NCBI RefSeq assembly: GCF_004353915.1 | Contig: NZ_SMRP01000003.1 | Coordinates: 186,001 to 250,000, forward strand | Direction: 5' to 3' | DNA length: 64,000 nucleotides | Source of the DNA: Paraburkholderia silviterrae | GTDB lineage: Bacteria > Pseudomonadota > Gammaproteobacteria > Burkholderiales > Burkholderiaceae | Shown here: piece by piece, positions 16,299-25,501 of the stretch | Position numbering within the stretch: the first letter of the stretch is position 1 | How the letters are laid out: every line of letters starts with the position of its first letter | Made by a program: the position numbers and the translations under genes | The notes under the pieces: model-generated | Database searches by the model: none | Told to the model about the DNA's origin: nothing | Seen by the model: the letters and a program-made list of their open reading frames with translations, nothing else

Positions 16299-18527
16299 TC
16301 ACTGGCCGCGCATGAAGAGCCGGTCGAGGTCGGCGAGCGTGAGCTGATACCACGTGGGCCGGCCGTGATTGCACTGGTCGGCGCGCTCGGTCGCTTCCAT
16401 CTGGCGCAGCAGCGCGTTCATCTCGTCGAGCGTTAGGCGCCGGTTCGCGCGCACCGCGTGGTGGCAGGCGAGCGTGCCGAGCATCTCGTGCTGGCGCTCG
16501 GTCAGCACGCGCGAGCCGCCGTAGGCGTGCAGGTCGGCGAGCACGGCGCGCGCGAGCGCCTGGAGATCGGCGTCCTTGAGCAGCGCAGGCACCGCGCGAA
16601 TCGCAATCGACGTGGGCGAGAGCACCGCGAGATCGAAGCCGAGCGCTTCGAGCGTGGCCTTTTCTTCCTCGACGGTGCCGGTTTCCACGGGATCGGCCGT
16701 CATCGAGACAGGGATCAGGAGCGGCTGGACCGCGAGCGAGCGCTCGGCGAGCGCCTCTTTGAACTGCTCGTAGAGGATCCGTTCGTGCGCGGCGTGCATG
16801 TCGACGATCACGAGGCCGCGCGCATTCTGCGCGAGCACGTAGATGCCGTGCACCTGGCCGAGCGCGAAGCCGAGCGGATGGTCGTCGCGGGCGTCGAAGG
16901 CGGGCTGGGGGGCCTGAGCGTCAAAGGACGCGCCTTCGCGTGCGAGCGCGTCTTCGGCTTGCGGCACGGTCGCGCCAAGTGCCGTGCCGGCGCCTACGTC
17001 CTTGCGGCCGAACAGGGCGTCATAGAGCGCAAGCGGCTGTGCGACGGGCAGGCTGCCTTGCGTCATGCGCGACTGGCGCAGCCAGGTGTTGCCGCTGCCA
17101 CCGCCACCCGAGCTACCCAATCCTCCCGAACCGCTCGATCCGAACCCCGGCGCACGGCCTCCCGCGCCACCGGAGAAGGCGCTTCCCGCGCCGCCGAAGC
17201 TGCTTGCGACGCTGGCGGTGCCAAATTTGCCCGGCGCATCGAAGCCGGCGGGCGACGTGCCGGCGGCGCTGGTGGAACCCGCGATGCCCGAAGCCAGCCC
17301 AGCCGAGCCGCCCAGCACGCCGGCGCCCGGCGCGGGCCGCGGCTCGATCAGCGCGGCGTGGCCGCCCGAGGTGGTTTCGGGCGAGGCCCCCGCATGGCGG
17401 GCGAGCGCGCGCTGCACGGCATGGAACACGAACTGGTGGATCGAGCGCGAGTCGCGAAATCGCACCTCGATCTTCGACGGATGCACGTTCACGTCGACGG
17501 CCTCGGGCGGCAGGTCGAGAAACAGCACGTACGACGGATAGCGGTCGCCATGCAGCACGTCTTCGTAGGCGGCGCGCACGGCGTGCGTGAGCAGCTTGTC
17601 GCGCACGAAGCGGCCGTTCACGAAGAAGTACTGCTGGTCGGCGCGGTTGCGGCTCGCGGTGGGCAGGCCCGCGCAGCCGTAGACGGCGAGCGGCCCGGCG
17701 CGCTCGTCGAGCGGCAGGTGCGCGGTGGCGAAAGTCTCGCCGAGGATCTTCGAGACGCGCGTGGCCGGATCGCTCGCGTTCCAGTGCTCGACGGCGCGGC
17801 CGTTGTGCAGGACCGAGATCGCCACGTCGGGCCGCGCGAGCGCGCTGCGGCGGATCATTTCGAGGCAATGGCCGAGCTCGGTCTGCTCGCTCTTCAGGAA
17901 TTTGCGGCGCGCGGGCGTGTTGAAGTACAGCTCGCGCACTTCGATGGTGGTGCCCTGGCCGCCCGCGGCGGGCGAGAGCGCGCCCGTATGCGCGTCGATC
18001 TTCACGGCGTGCGCGGCGTTGCCGGGGCGGCTCGTGATCGACATCTCGGCGACCGAGGCGATCGAGGCCAGCGCCTCGCCACGAAACCCCAGGGTGGCGA
18101 CGCTTTCGAGTTCGGCGAGGGAGCGGATCTTGCTGGTTGCGTGGCGCTTGAGCGCGAGCGGCAACTCGGCTTCGGGGATGCCGCAGCCGTCGTCGGCGAT
18201 CGAGATGCGCTTCACGCCGCCTTCGTCGAGCAGGATGCGCAGCGTGCTCGCGCCCGCGTCGAGCGCGTTTTCGAGCAGCTCCTTCACGACCGAGGCAGGG
18301 CGCTCGACCACTTCGCCCGCGGCGATCTGGCTGATCAGCTGGTCGGGCAGCGCCAGGATCGCGCGCGCGGGCTGCGCGGCGCGCGAGGCATGCGCAGGGT
18401 CCGCGGCTGCGGCGGCTGCCGGGGTTGCCGGGGTTGCCGTGGTTGCGTTAGCGGCTGCGCTGTCGGCAGAGTCGGGCGTGCGCTCGGGTGTTGCACCGGC
18501 GCCGGCGAGGTCGGAATTCGAAGACAT
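16299..18527 (-). CDS. mutL: DNA mismatch repair protein MutL (endonuclease type)
   Basis: 742 residues. A GHKL ATPase N-terminal domain carries [15 protein letters not shown] and [10 protein letters not shown], preceded by an alanine-rich extension of about 55 residues. A Gly/Ser-rich linker (around 430-500) joins the C-terminal dimerisation domain. That domain retains the metal-binding endonuclease motif [12 protein letters not shown] near 576-587 (Gln replaced by Met), plus the ACHHA and CNHGRP elements, so unlike the E. coli protein it can probably nick DNA. ATG 18527 is the likely start; the frame is open upstream to 18617 but lacks conserved sequence. Operon with miaA. Confidence 0.96.
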   Translation of the reverse strand: MSSNSDLAGAGATPERTPDSADSAAANATTATPATPAAAAAADPAHASRAAQPARAILALPDQLISQIAAGEVVERPASVVKELLENALDAGASTLRILLDEGGVKRISIADDGCGIPEAELPLALKRHATSKIRSLAELESVATLGFRGEALASIASVAEMSITSRPGNAAHAVKIDAHTGALSPAAGGQGTTIEVRELYFNTPARRKFLKSEQTELGHCLEMIRRSALARPDVAISVLHNGRAVEHWNASDPATRVSKILGETFATAHLPLDERAGPLAVYGCAGLPTASRNRADQQYFFVNGRFVRDKLLTHAVRAAYEDVLHGDRYPSYVLFLDLPPEAVDVNVHPSKIEVRFRDSRSIHQFVFHAVQRALARHAGASPETTSGGHAALIEPRPAPGAGVLGGSAGLASGIAGSTSAAGTSPAGFDAPGKFGTASVASSFGGAGSAFSGGAGGRAPGFGSSGSGGLGSSGGGGSGNTWLRQSRMTQGSLPVAQPLALYDALFGRKDVGAGTALGATVPQAEDALAREGASFDAQAPQPAFDARDDHPLGFALGQVHGIYVLAQNARGLVIVDMHAAHERILYEQFKEALAERSLAVQPLLIPVSMTADPVETGTVEEEKATLEALGFDLAVLSPTSIAIRAVPALLKDADLQALARAVLADLHAYGGSRVLTERQHEMLGTLACHHAVRANRRLTLDEMNALLRQMEATERADQCNHGRPTWYQLTLADLDRLFMRGQ

Positions 18528-18720
18528 GCGCGCAATTATAGCGAGTCGGCGCGCGGCGCCCTGGCGCGCGCTTGCGTCCCCGGTTTTGCCGACGTTCGTG
18601 GCGCTTTCGGTGCGCATTCGGCGGACTTTTGCCGATTTTCGAGGGAATTTTTCGTGACGACGGGCACTTTCGGTATCATGGCGCGGTCAATTTTGCTTCT
18701 CGCGCAACACCGGCCCGCGC

Positions 18721-18765
18721 GTCCCATACGGGCATGTCCCGTGCGGGCATGTCCCAGACGGGCGC
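18721..18765. repeat. 15-bp tandem repeat x3 in the dedA leader
   Basis: Three adjacent units at 18721, 18736 and 18751 follow the pattern GTCCC-N4-CGGGCAT. Each is itself a small inverted repeat (GTCCC/CGGGC). The last unit diverges at its end. They finish 27 bp before the dedA start codon, so they would be in its mRNA leader or promoter. Confidence 0.75.
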
Positions 18766-18792
18766 GCGTGCCACGACCAATAAGGGATACTT

Positions 18793-19485
18793 TTGGATAC
18801 GCTTCTGCAGTTTGCCAATCTTGTCTTGCACATCGACAAGTTTCTCGGAGTCTTCATCCAGCAGTACGGAGCCTGGGTTTATGCGGTCCTGTTCCTGATC
18901 GTGTTCTGCGAAACCGGGCTCGTGGTGTTGCCGTTCCTGCCCGGCGATTCGCTGCTGTTCATCGGCGGTGCGTTCGCGGCCTCGCACGAGATGAGCCTCG
19001 GCGCGCTGCTAGTCCTGCTGATCGTCGCGGCCGTCACGGGCAATACCGTCAACTATCTGATTGGCCGCGCCATCGGCCCGAAGGTGTTCAATACGCGCAT
19101 CCCCGTGCTCGAACGCTTCCTCGACCGCGCGGCACTGCAAAAGACGCACGACTTCTACGAACGCCACGGCGGCAAGACCATCGTGCTCGCGCGCTTCATT
19201 CCGGTCGTGCGCACCTTCGCGCCGTTCGTCGCGGGCGTCTCGCAGATGAGCATGCAGCGCTTCCAGCTCTTCAACATCGCGGGCGCGCTCTTCTGGGTGT
19301 TGCTGCTCGTTTTGCTCGGCTTTTTCTTCGGCAACATCCCGTTCATTCGCCAGTACCTCAACGTCATCGTGCTCGTGGGCATTGGCGCCGCGATCGTGCC
19401 GGTTCTCATCGGCGGGCTCTGGAAGATGACGCGCAAGAACACGAACGGCGGCACCGTGCGCGGGCCGAACGGCAACCGCAACTGA
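18793..19485 (+). CDS. DedA-family membrane protein
   Basis: 230-residue inner-membrane protein of the DedA/VTT family, now regarded as lipid-carrier flippases that matter for envelope homeostasis. The characteristic segment CETGLVVLPFLPGDSLLFIGG (about 37-57) and the conserved arginines in LARFIPVVRTFAPFVAGVSQM are present. Four to five hydrophobic segments are visible. It starts with TTG, preceded by AAGGGA at good spacing; no ATG/GTG alternative keeps the N-terminus. It stands alone between mutL (divergent) and mscS (convergent). Confidence 0.93.
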   Translation: MDTLLQFANLVLHIDKFLGVFIQQYGAWVYAVLFLIVFCETGLVVLPFLPGDSLLFIGGAFAASHEMSLGALLVLLIVAAVTGNTVNYLIGRAIGPKVFNTRIPVLERFLDRAALQKTHDFYERHGGKTIVLARFIPVVRTFAPFVAGVSQMSMQRFQLFNIAGALFWVLLLVLLGFFFGNIPFIRQYLNVIVLVGIGAAIVPVLIGGLWKMTRKNTNGGTVRGPNGNRN

Positions 19486-19576
19486 ACAAGCTGAGCGCCG
19501 CTGAAGGCGGCGCAGTGCGACCGGGGCATGTGCGTGCGAGCGGTTCGCACGTGACGGTGGTCTCGCCGGCGCGAAA

Positions 19577-19612
19577 TAAAAAACGGCATCGCCCGCAAGG
19601 ACGATGCCGTTT
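19577..19612. terminator. Bidirectional terminator between dedA and mscS
   Basis: CGGCATCG (19584-19591) pairs with CGATGCCG (19602-19609) over a 10-nt loop. Reading toward the left (mscS transcript) a T-rich tract TTTTTTATTT follows, while the right side has only TTT. Most effective for mscS. Confidence 0.85.
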
Positions 19613-19629
19613 GACTTTGTGTGGCGCGC

Positions 19630-20442
19630 TCAGCCCACGCGGCGAATGATGGAAGGCGTTTCCGGCGTCGGGTAGCCCGCATCCCTGAAGGTCTCGACGA
19701 TCGCGCGGTTGGTGTCGAAGTACACCTGCCAGTAGTGATCGTTGCTCGTATAAGGCCGCACGCACAGGAGCGGCCCTTCGGGCGTGAACGACAGCACCTC
19801 GACGTCGGGCGCGGGATCCTGCGCGACGTTCGGGATTTTCGCGACCACGGCGCGCAGCCGGTTGGCCGCATCGACGGGGTCGACGCCGTTGGCGATCTTC
19901 GCGGTCAGCTCGACGCGGCGCACGGGCGTCGCGCTGAAGTTCGAGATGGTGTCCGAAAAGATCTTGTTGTTGCCGACGATGTTCACGACGTTGTCCGGCG
20001 AGACGATGGTCGTGCCGAAGATGCCGAGCTCCTTCACGGTGCCCGTCACGCCGCCCGCCGTCACGAAGTCGCCCACCTTGAACGGCCGCAGCACCTGCAT
20101 GAAGACGCCCGCCGCGAAGTGCGCGAGCAGGCCGCCCCAGGCCGTGCCGATGGCGAGGCCGAGGCCCGCGAGCAGCGCCGCGAACGAGGTGGTCTGCACG
20201 CCGAACACCTGGAGAATGGCGAGCACCAGCAGCAGGTTCAGGACACCGGAGAGGATGGAGCCCAGGTAATGCGCGAGTGTGGGATCGACGCGCTGGTTGC
20301 GCGAGAGCATCTTGCGCAGCAAGCCGGCGATGAGATTGATGACCCAGCGCCCGACGATCCACAGGACGATCGCCGCCACAACCTTGGTCCCGAAGTCGAT
20401 GCCTCGGGTCATGATGAATGAGCGAACAGTTTCGAGATCCAA
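19630..20442 (-). CDS. mscS: Small-conductance mechanosensitive channel (MscS family)
   Basis: 270-residue channel of minimal MscS type. The Gly/Ala-rich pore helix reads LLAGLGLAIGTAWGGLLAHFAAG (TM3), the beta domain has KVGDFVTAGGVTGTVKELGIF, and a cytoplasmic alpha/beta domain follows. The start is taken as TTG at 20442 because GAGGG lies five to six bases upstream and the encoded N-terminus (LDLETVRSFIMTRG) corresponds to the usual family N-terminus. The frame is open further upstream, but that stretch has no MscS similarity. It releases osmolytes on hypo-osmotic shock. Confidence 0.92.
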   Translation of the reverse strand: MDLETVRSFIMTRGIDFGTKVVAAIVLWIVGRWVINLIAGLLRKMLSRNQRVDPTLAHYLGSILSGVLNLLLVLAILQVFGVQTTSFAALLAGLGLAIGTAWGGLLAHFAAGVFMQVLRPFKVGDFVTAGGVTGTVKELGIFGTTIVSPDNVVNIVGNNKIFSDTISNFSATPVRRVELTAKIANGVDPVDAANRLRAVVAKIPNVAQDPAPDVEVLSFTPEGPLLCVRPYTSNDHYWQVYFDTNRAIVETFRDAGYPTPETPSIIRRVG

Positions 20443-20800
20443 GATGCCCTCGCTTGATACGGTGATTGAGCCGGATAAGACGCGCGAACTGCAAGGAACG
20501 GCGGGTGATGCAACTACGCGGGACGACTGTGCAACCGGGGGCAAAGCTGGCGGGCTCGAGACGGGCTGTTGTGGATTCTGGCGCACCGTCGCGTGCTCGC
20601 TGGTGCATTTATAGGCCAAGCGGCGAGAGCGTGCAACGAACGTGCCCGCTCGCCTGCGGGTTGACTCCACGCAGCGTGTGCGCAAAGCAGGCCCGCTCCC
20701 TGCGCACTTCATGCTCAATGCATGAACGATCGGCGGTATCGTTGCGCGTGCGGCATTGCCACGGTCAAAACATCATCAAGACACTATCGAGGAGGGCTCA
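20443..20800. other. Intergenic region between mscS and the ParB-like gene
   Basis: 358 bp holding two divergent promoters. A TTGACT at about 20660 could be part of a -35 box; no convincing operator or RNA is seen. Short ORFs here look like chance. Confidence 0.4.
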
Positions 20801-21490
20801 ATGATCCTGTCGAACAATACCGATCTGCATCTCATCAACGTGAATCTCGAGGAGCTGCGTCCGACGCAGATCACCGTCGGGTTTCGCGAGGTCAACGCCA
20901 AGCGCGACCACTGGAAGACACTCGACAAGAAAGGGCGCGCCGCGGCCATCGACAACCACTGGTTCCCGGCCGTGCTTGGCCCAAAGCAGCGCTACTACGT
21001 GGTCGATCATCACCATCTCGGGCTCGCGTGGCTCCACGAAGGCGTGCCGAGCGCGCGGGTCACGGTCATCAAGGACCTCTCGTGGCTCGATCCCACGATC
21101 TTCTGGCGCATGATGGAGCACAACCAGTGGGTGCATCCGTTCGATGCTCAAGGGCAACGCTGCGATTATGCGTCGCTGCCCAAGCAGCTCTCGGGTCTTG
21201 CCGACGACCCGTATCGCAGCCTCGCGGGCGAGCTGCGCGTGGCGGGCGGCTATGCAAAGGACACGACGCCCTTCAGCGAATTTCTCTGGGCCGACTATCT
21301 GCGCCAGAAGGTGAGTTCCGCGAGCGTGCAGAAGGACTTCGACAAGGCGCTTACCAATGCGCTCGCGCATGCGCACGACGCCGATGCGCGCTATTTGCCT
21401 GGCTGGTCCGGGGTCGTGCCGCCCGCGGGCGGCACGACCGCTGCTGCCCCTGCACCCGCCGCACCCGGCAAGGGCAAAAAGAAAGCGTGA
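20801..21490 (+). CDS. ParB-like/Srx-fold protein
   Basis: 229-residue soluble protein. The N-terminal part resembles the ParB-like nuclease / sulfiredoxin fold (putative ParBc_2 family). The key segment is YYVVDHHHLGLAWLHEG (about 66-82), corresponding to the nucleotide-binding GxxR-like site but with three histidines in a row, preceded by VNLEELRPTQITVGFREV. A low-complexity Ala/Pro/Lys tail ends GKGKKKA. Such proteins are sometimes annotated as chromosome-partitioning proteins, but no HTH domain is visible and it is not near parA. An enzymatic role is more likely; substrate unknown. ATG 20801 follows GAGGAGGG. Stand-alone gene. Confidence 0.75.
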   Translation: MILSNNTDLHLINVNLEELRPTQITVGFREVNAKRDHWKTLDKKGRAAAIDNHWFPAVLGPKQRYYVVDHHHLGLAWLHEGVPSARVTVIKDLSWLDPTIFWRMMEHNQWVHPFDAQGQRCDYASLPKQLSGLADDPYRSLAGELRVAGGYAKDTTPFSEFLWADYLRQKVSSASVQKDFDKALTNALAHAHDADARYLPGWSGVVPPAGGTTAAAPAPAAPGKGKKKA

Positions 21491-21517
21491 GCGGCGGCTG
21501 AGTGCGCCGCGGCGCGC

Positions 21518-21892
21518 TTACATCGGCAGCGTCGACTTGGTGTACGGCGACGTCTTGATCTCGAGCGCGTTGGGTGGCGTTCCACGGTGTGCGCTGCGCC
21601 GGCATCCGAAGCGCGCGAGGGCGACTGCCAGCACGGCCGCGAGCAGGTAGGCGGTGGTGCGCGCGAAGAACGTATCGGCCGGCTTGTGGTTGCGCCAGGG
21701 GCCGCCTGCATCGGCGAACACGAGGAAAGTGAGCGCGGCGTCGAACACGAACGCAAGCGCGATCACGCCGATGAACACGCGCGTGCCGCGCACGCGCAGA
21801 TCGGGGCGCATCGCGCGGACGAATCCGCACGTCAGTTGCACGGCGGCGAGGAGAGCGAGATTGGAAAGCAGGCAGCAGACGAAGGTGTACAT
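21518..21892 (-). CDS. Small hypothetical integral membrane protein
   Basis: 124 residues with about three hydrophobic stretches (YTFVCCLLSNLALLAAVQLTCG, VFIGVIALAFVFDAALTFLVF, TAYLLAAVLAVALA) and no recognised family. It converges on the ParB-like gene with 27 bp between stops. The start at 21892 puts the first membrane segment at the N-terminus; a longer reading from 21979 is possible but adds no hydrophobic or conserved sequence. No clear ribosome site. Confidence 0.6.
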   Translation of the reverse strand: MYTFVCCLLSNLALLAAVQLTCGFVRAMRPDLRVRGTRVFIGVIALAFVFDAALTFLVFADAGGPWRNHKPADTFFARTTAYLLAAVLAVALARFGCRRSAHRGTPPNALEIKTSPYTKSTLPM

Positions 21893-22010
21893 GAGACGTA
21901 TCGGACAACGCACAAAAAAGGCGGCCGAGGCACTGCGCACAAGCGGCGCAGCGCGTGCCGGGCAAACGGCCCGCGCCATGCTGTTTGCGCGCTAATCGCG
22001 GATAGTTCGT

Positions 22011-22043
22011 GAATCGGCCGCGAATCGGCCGCGAATCGGTCGC
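22011..22043. repeat. 11-bp tandem repeat x3
   Basis: GAATCGGCCGC twice and GAATCGGTCGC once, head to tail. It lies in the otherwise featureless 21893-22316 intergenic region, between the small membrane gene start and the 3' end of the LysR gene. Confidence 0.85.
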
Positions 22044-22268
22044 CAACGCGGCGCGATCATGGCACGACGATGCTTCTCGAAAAATGGGCCTCGCGCGAGT
22101 TGCGGCGCGCCTGGCGGCGCTCATCTGCGCGAGCGCGCCGTGTGGCGCGGTTCAGGCGGGTTTGTGAAGCATTGTCAGGCAGTGGCGCGAGGGTTGTATC
22201 GACGCAACTGGGCGCGGAAGTTGGGGCGCAACGGCAAGGCAATGGTGCGTGCCGCGTACGCTTTCGTC

Positions 22269-22307
22269 GCGCCCGATGCGCGCCCGATGCGCGCCCGATG
22301 CGCGCCC
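22269..22307. repeat. 11-bp tandem repeat x3.5
   Basis: Three perfect copies of GCGCCCGATGC plus a partial fourth, ending just before the LysR stop codon at 22317. Same period as the array at 22011 but a different unit. Confidence 0.85.
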
Positions 22308-22316
22308 AGCAGGCGC

Positions 22317-23234
22317 TCAGTACGCGTCGGCCACCACTGTCTCAGGCGGCGTGCCGCTTGCGAGGTAATGGCTGAGCCACTGGCATGCGGGGCCCGTTGC
22401 GGCGTCCGTGCGGTGGATCAGCGAGATGTTGAAGTTCACCACGCCGCGGTCGGCGAGCGTGATGCGCACGAGGCGTCCGGCTTCGAGATCGGCCTCGACG
22501 AGATGACGCGGCATCGACCCCCAGCCGAGTCCCGCGAGCAGCAGGCGGTGCTTCGCGCCCAGGTCGCCCAGCTTCCATGCGCGGTTGCTGTACACGCCAA
22601 AGGTCTGGCCGACGGTGAGCCGGCTGCGGTCGGTCAGCACGAGCTGGGTGTGCTCGCGCGCGTCGGAAATGCGCACGGGCTGGGCGGCCTGTGCGAGCGG
22701 ATGATTCGGCGCCGCCACCAGCACGAGCTCGACGCTGCCGATCGCGCGCGCCTCGATCACGTGCGGCCAGTTCTGGTTCGGCCCACTGATGCCGATGGCG
22801 CAGTCGCCGTCGAGCACGAGCTTGAGCACGCCGCCAAGTGCCTCCATGGTGAGGTTCAGGGCCACGGTCGGAAAAGCCAGCGCGAACGCCTGCAGCGCCT
22901 CTACGAGCCGCTGGGAGGGAAACATCACGTCCACGGCCACCGAGACCTCGCCTTCGAGCCCGCGCTGCAGGCCGGCCGCCTTGGCGTTAAGCTGACCCAT
23001 CAGCAGATCGAGACGGCGCGCATCGGCGAGAATCGCCCGCCCCGCGGCCGTGAGCTCGGGCTTGCGCTTGCCGCGCTCGAAGAGGGCGACGCCGAGCAGC
23101 GCCTCCAGATTGGCGATCGTGTAGCTCACCACGGACTGCGCGCGATCGAGCTGGCGCGCCGCCGCCGAGAAGCTGCCGGTTTCCGCCACGGCAATCAACG
23201 CACGCAGCTGTTCGAGACTCGGCGAGCGGTCCAT
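22317..23234 (-). CDS. LysR-family transcriptional regulator
   Basis: 305 residues. The N-terminal winged HTH reads SFSAAARQLDRAQSVVSYTIANLE, and the effector-binding domain runs from about 90. It is transcribed divergently from the cytochrome b561-yceI-yceI operon with 100 bp between, so it probably regulates that operon and itself. A 25-bp perfect inverted repeat lies in the gap. The start at 23234 matches the LysR consensus N-terminus (about 10 residues before the HTH). Inducer unknown. Confidence 0.9.
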   Translation of the reverse strand: MDRSPSLEQLRALIAVAETGSFSAAARQLDRAQSVVSYTIANLEALLGVALFERGKRKPELTAAGRAILADARRLDLLMGQLNAKAAGLQRGLEGEVSVAVDVMFPSQRLVEALQAFALAFPTVALNLTMEALGGVLKLVLDGDCAIGISGPNQNWPHVIEARAIGSVELVLVAAPNHPLAQAAQPVRISDAREHTQLVLTDRSRLTVGQTFGVYSNRAWKLGDLGAKHRLLLAGLGWGSMPRHLVEADLEAGRLVRITLADRGVVNFNISLIHRTDAATGPACQWLSHYLASGTPPETVVADAY

Positions 23235-23249
23235 GATCGACCTATCGAA

Positions 23250-23274
23250 AAAATGGATGGTAATGATCCATTTT
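23250..23274. promoter_or_regulatory. Inverted repeat between lysR-type gene and cytochrome b561, likely LysR site
   Basis: AAAATGGAT-N7-ATCCATTTT is a perfect 9-bp inverted repeat. It starts 16 bp from the LysR start codon and ends 60 bp from the cytochrome gene start. LysR-type regulators bind dyads of this size in divergent promoters. Confidence 0.65.
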
Positions 23275-23334
23275 AGACGATTGTTTGAATAGCTGACGTC
23301 GGGTTAAAGTGCGCGTTCCCTGTTGAGGATGTCC

Positions 23335-23904
23335 ATGTCGATGAATCGTTCCGTCAAGCCCACCGGCCGCTACAGCGGCGTCGCCATGCTGCTGCACTGG
23401 CTGATCGCCGCGCTGATCGTCTGGGGCTTCGCGCTCGGCTGGATCATGACCGACATCCCCGGCATCACGCCCACCAAGCTGCGCTACTTCTCGTGGCACA
23501 AGTGGATCGGCGTAACGGTGCTTGCACTCGTGCTGGTGCGCATCCTGTGGCGCGCAACGCACGCCTCGCCTGCGCTGCCGGGCTCCATGGCCGGCTGGGA
23601 GCGCGCCGCCGCGCACGCGGGCCATTTCGCGCTGTACCTGCTGATGGTCGCGATTCCCGTGACCGGCTATTTCTATAGCTCCGCGGCGGGCATCCAGGTC
23701 GTGTACCTCGGCATCTGGCCGTTGCCCACGATCATCGGCCCCGACAAGGTGCTCAAGGGTGTGCTGCGGCTCGTCCACATCGCGCTCAACTACACGCTGC
23801 TCGCAGTGGTCGTGCTGCACGTGCTTGCGGTCGTGAAGCACCAGTTGCTCGATCGCCAGAACATTCTTTCGCGGATGCTGCCGTTCGGCACGCCGCGCGA
23901 CTGA
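23335..23904 (+). CDS. Cytochrome b561 family protein
   Basis: 189-residue four-helix membrane cytochrome (CybB type). Histidines expected to ligate two b hemes are in AMLLHWLIAAL, YFSWHKWIGV, AHAGHFALYLL and LVHIALNYTL. It probably passes electrons from quinol to a periplasmic acceptor. It leads an operon with two YceI genes, a common pairing linked to superoxide or isoprenoid-quinone chemistry. ATG 23335 has GAGG six bases upstream. Confidence 0.92.
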   Translation: MSMNRSVKPTGRYSGVAMLLHWLIAALIVWGFALGWIMTDIPGITPTKLRYFSWHKWIGVTVLALVLVRILWRATHASPALPGSMAGWERAAAHAGHFALYLLMVAIPVTGYFYSSAAGIQVVYLGIWPLPTIIGPDKVLKGVLRLVHIALNYTLLAVVVLHVLAVVKHQLLDRQNILSRMLPFGTPRD

Positions 23905-23987
23905 GCCCGGCGTGCATCGGCGTGCACCTGGTGCGGTGTGCGCCCCGTTTCGTCGTCCTTTTACCGCTCACAGCGAACCGACTGCCC

Positions 23988-24575
23988 ATGATCCAACGTC
24001 TTGCCTCCAAAGTTTCCGTTGTCGCGCTCGGCGCGGCGCTTGCCACCGGCGCGGCGTTCACCGCCTCCTTCGCCATGAACGCGGACGCCGCGGCCGAAGC
24101 CGCGAAAAGCTCCGTCTCGGCCGTGTTCAAGCAGATGAACGTGCCGGTGGAAGGGCGCTTCAGCCACTTTAACGCCGACGTGCATTTCGACCCGGCCAAT
24201 GCCGCGGGATCGAGCGCAAAGCTCGACGTCGACGTGGCGAGCTTCGACCTGGGCTCGCCCGACTACAACAAGGAAGTCGCTGGCGACGAATGGTTCGACG
24301 CCGGGCACTTCCCGCACGCCACTTTCGTCTCCACGCAGATCAAGGCGGGCGCGAACGGCGCTTATTCGGTCGCGGGCAAGCTCACGATCAAGGGCAAGAC
24401 GACCGACGTCGTCGTGCCGGTGCAATACCACAAGGACGGCGCGAACCAGGTGTTCGACGGCGCGCTGCCCATCAAGCGCCTCGCCTACGGCATCGGCTCG
24501 GGCGAGTGGAAGGACACGTCCATCGTCGCCGACGACGTGCAGATCAAGTTTCACATCGTGACCGCCGCGCATTGA
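23988..24575 (+). CDS. YceI-family periplasmic protein 1
   Basis: 195 residues. It has an N-terminal signal ([20 protein letters not shown]) and a lipocalin-like YceI beta barrel that binds an amphipathic isoprenoid in known members. Family motifs are [18 protein letters not shown], the conserved D-P-x-x-F segment [12 protein letters not shown], and [16 protein letters not shown]. It is second in the cytochrome b561 operon. The two YceI copies differ substantially, so they probably have distinct roles. Confidence 0.9.
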   Translation: MIQRLASKVSVVALGAALATGAAFTASFAMNADAAAEAAKSSVSAVFKQMNVPVEGRFSHFNADVHFDPANAAGSSAKLDVDVASFDLGSPDYNKEVAGDEWFDAGHFPHATFVSTQIKAGANGAYSVAGKLTIKGKTTDVVVPVQYHKDGANQVFDGALPIKRLAYGIGSGEWKDTSIVADDVQIKFHIVTAAH

Positions 24576-24670
24576 CGCGAGCGGGTCGATCGCTTCATCC
24601 GGCGTTTTATTCGCCACTTTATTCGCCGCATTATTTTTGCCGTTTTACTCGCATCAGGACTTACGCTCTC

Positions 24671-25252
24671 ATGAAGATCACTTTCTTTGCCGCAGCCGCC
24701 CTGGCAGCCGCCATCGCCACGCCCGCGTTCGCCGCGCCCACGACCTACAACCTCGATCCGTCGCACACCTTCCCGAGCTTCGAAGCCGACCACTTCGGCG
24801 GCGTCTCGGTCTGGCGCGGCAAATTCACGAAGAGCTCGGGCACCGTCGTGCTCGACCGCGCGGCCAAGACCGGCACGGTCGACGTGACCATCGACGCCGC
24901 GTCGATCGACACCGGCAACCCGACGCTCGACAAGCACGTGAGCTCGGCGGAATTGCTCGACGCGGCCAAGTACCCGACCGCCGTCTACAAGGGCACGTCG
25001 ATCAAGTATGACGGCGACAAGCCGGTCGAAGTGATCGGCACGTTCACGCTGCACGGCGTCACGAAGCCGCTGAACCTGAAGATCGATTCGTTCAAGTGCT
25101 TCCAGAACCCGATGCTCAAGCGTGAAGTGTGCGGCGCCGACGCGACCGCCCAATTCGACCGTTCCGACTTCGGCATGGACTACGGCAAGGCCTATGGCTT
25201 CAAGATGGCCACGACGCTGCAGATTCAGGTGGAAGGCATCAAGGCTGACTGA
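24671..25252 (+). CDS. YceI-family periplasmic protein 2
   Basis: 193 residues. The signal peptide is cleaved after AFA, followed by the YceI core ([52 protein letters not shown]). A cysteine pair ([17 protein letters not shown]) may form a disulfide. Last in the cytochrome b561-yceI-yceI operon and followed by a terminator. The 95-bp gap from the first yceI gene contains short TTTATTCGCC-like repeats. Confidence 0.92.
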   Translation: MKITFFAAAALAAAIATPAFAAPTTYNLDPSHTFPSFEADHFGGVSVWRGKFTKSSGTVVLDRAAKTGTVDVTIDAASIDTGNPTLDKHVSSAELLDAAKYPTAVYKGTSIKYDGDKPVEVIGTFTLHGVTKPLNLKIDSFKCFQNPMLKREVCGADATAQFDRSDFGMDYGKAYGFKMATTLQIQVEGIKAD

Positions 25253-25304
25253 GTGCGTGAGCGGACGCTGCGCTTAAAGGCAGCGTCCAACACAGCTCAT
25301 CGGA

Positions 25305-25335
25305 GCCCGTGCGCGTGTTGCGCACGGGCTTTTTT
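25305..25335 (+). terminator. Terminator of the cytochrome b561-yceI operon
   Basis: GCCCGTGCGC pairs with GCGCACGGGC and is followed by six T. Another hairpin, GGACGCTG/CAGCGTCC at 25263-25288, precedes it. Confidence 0.88.
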
Positions 25336-25501
25336 GCATCGGCATCGAATGCGTGCGGCGCGCGCGATGGCCAACCCGCGGGCCACGCAGGCCGCGGGCA
25401 ACGCAAGCCGCGGGCAACGCAAGCCGCGGCAAAAATTGAGTAGAACCAGGCGAGTTGCGAGCGGCACACGAGCGCCACGGCCGGCGCTCGCGTAGTTGAA
25501 C

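Noticed and set aside
16458..19649. 1063-codon plus-strand frame
   Set aside because: Antisense of mutL and then out of frame with dedA; low-complexity Arg/Ala sequence.
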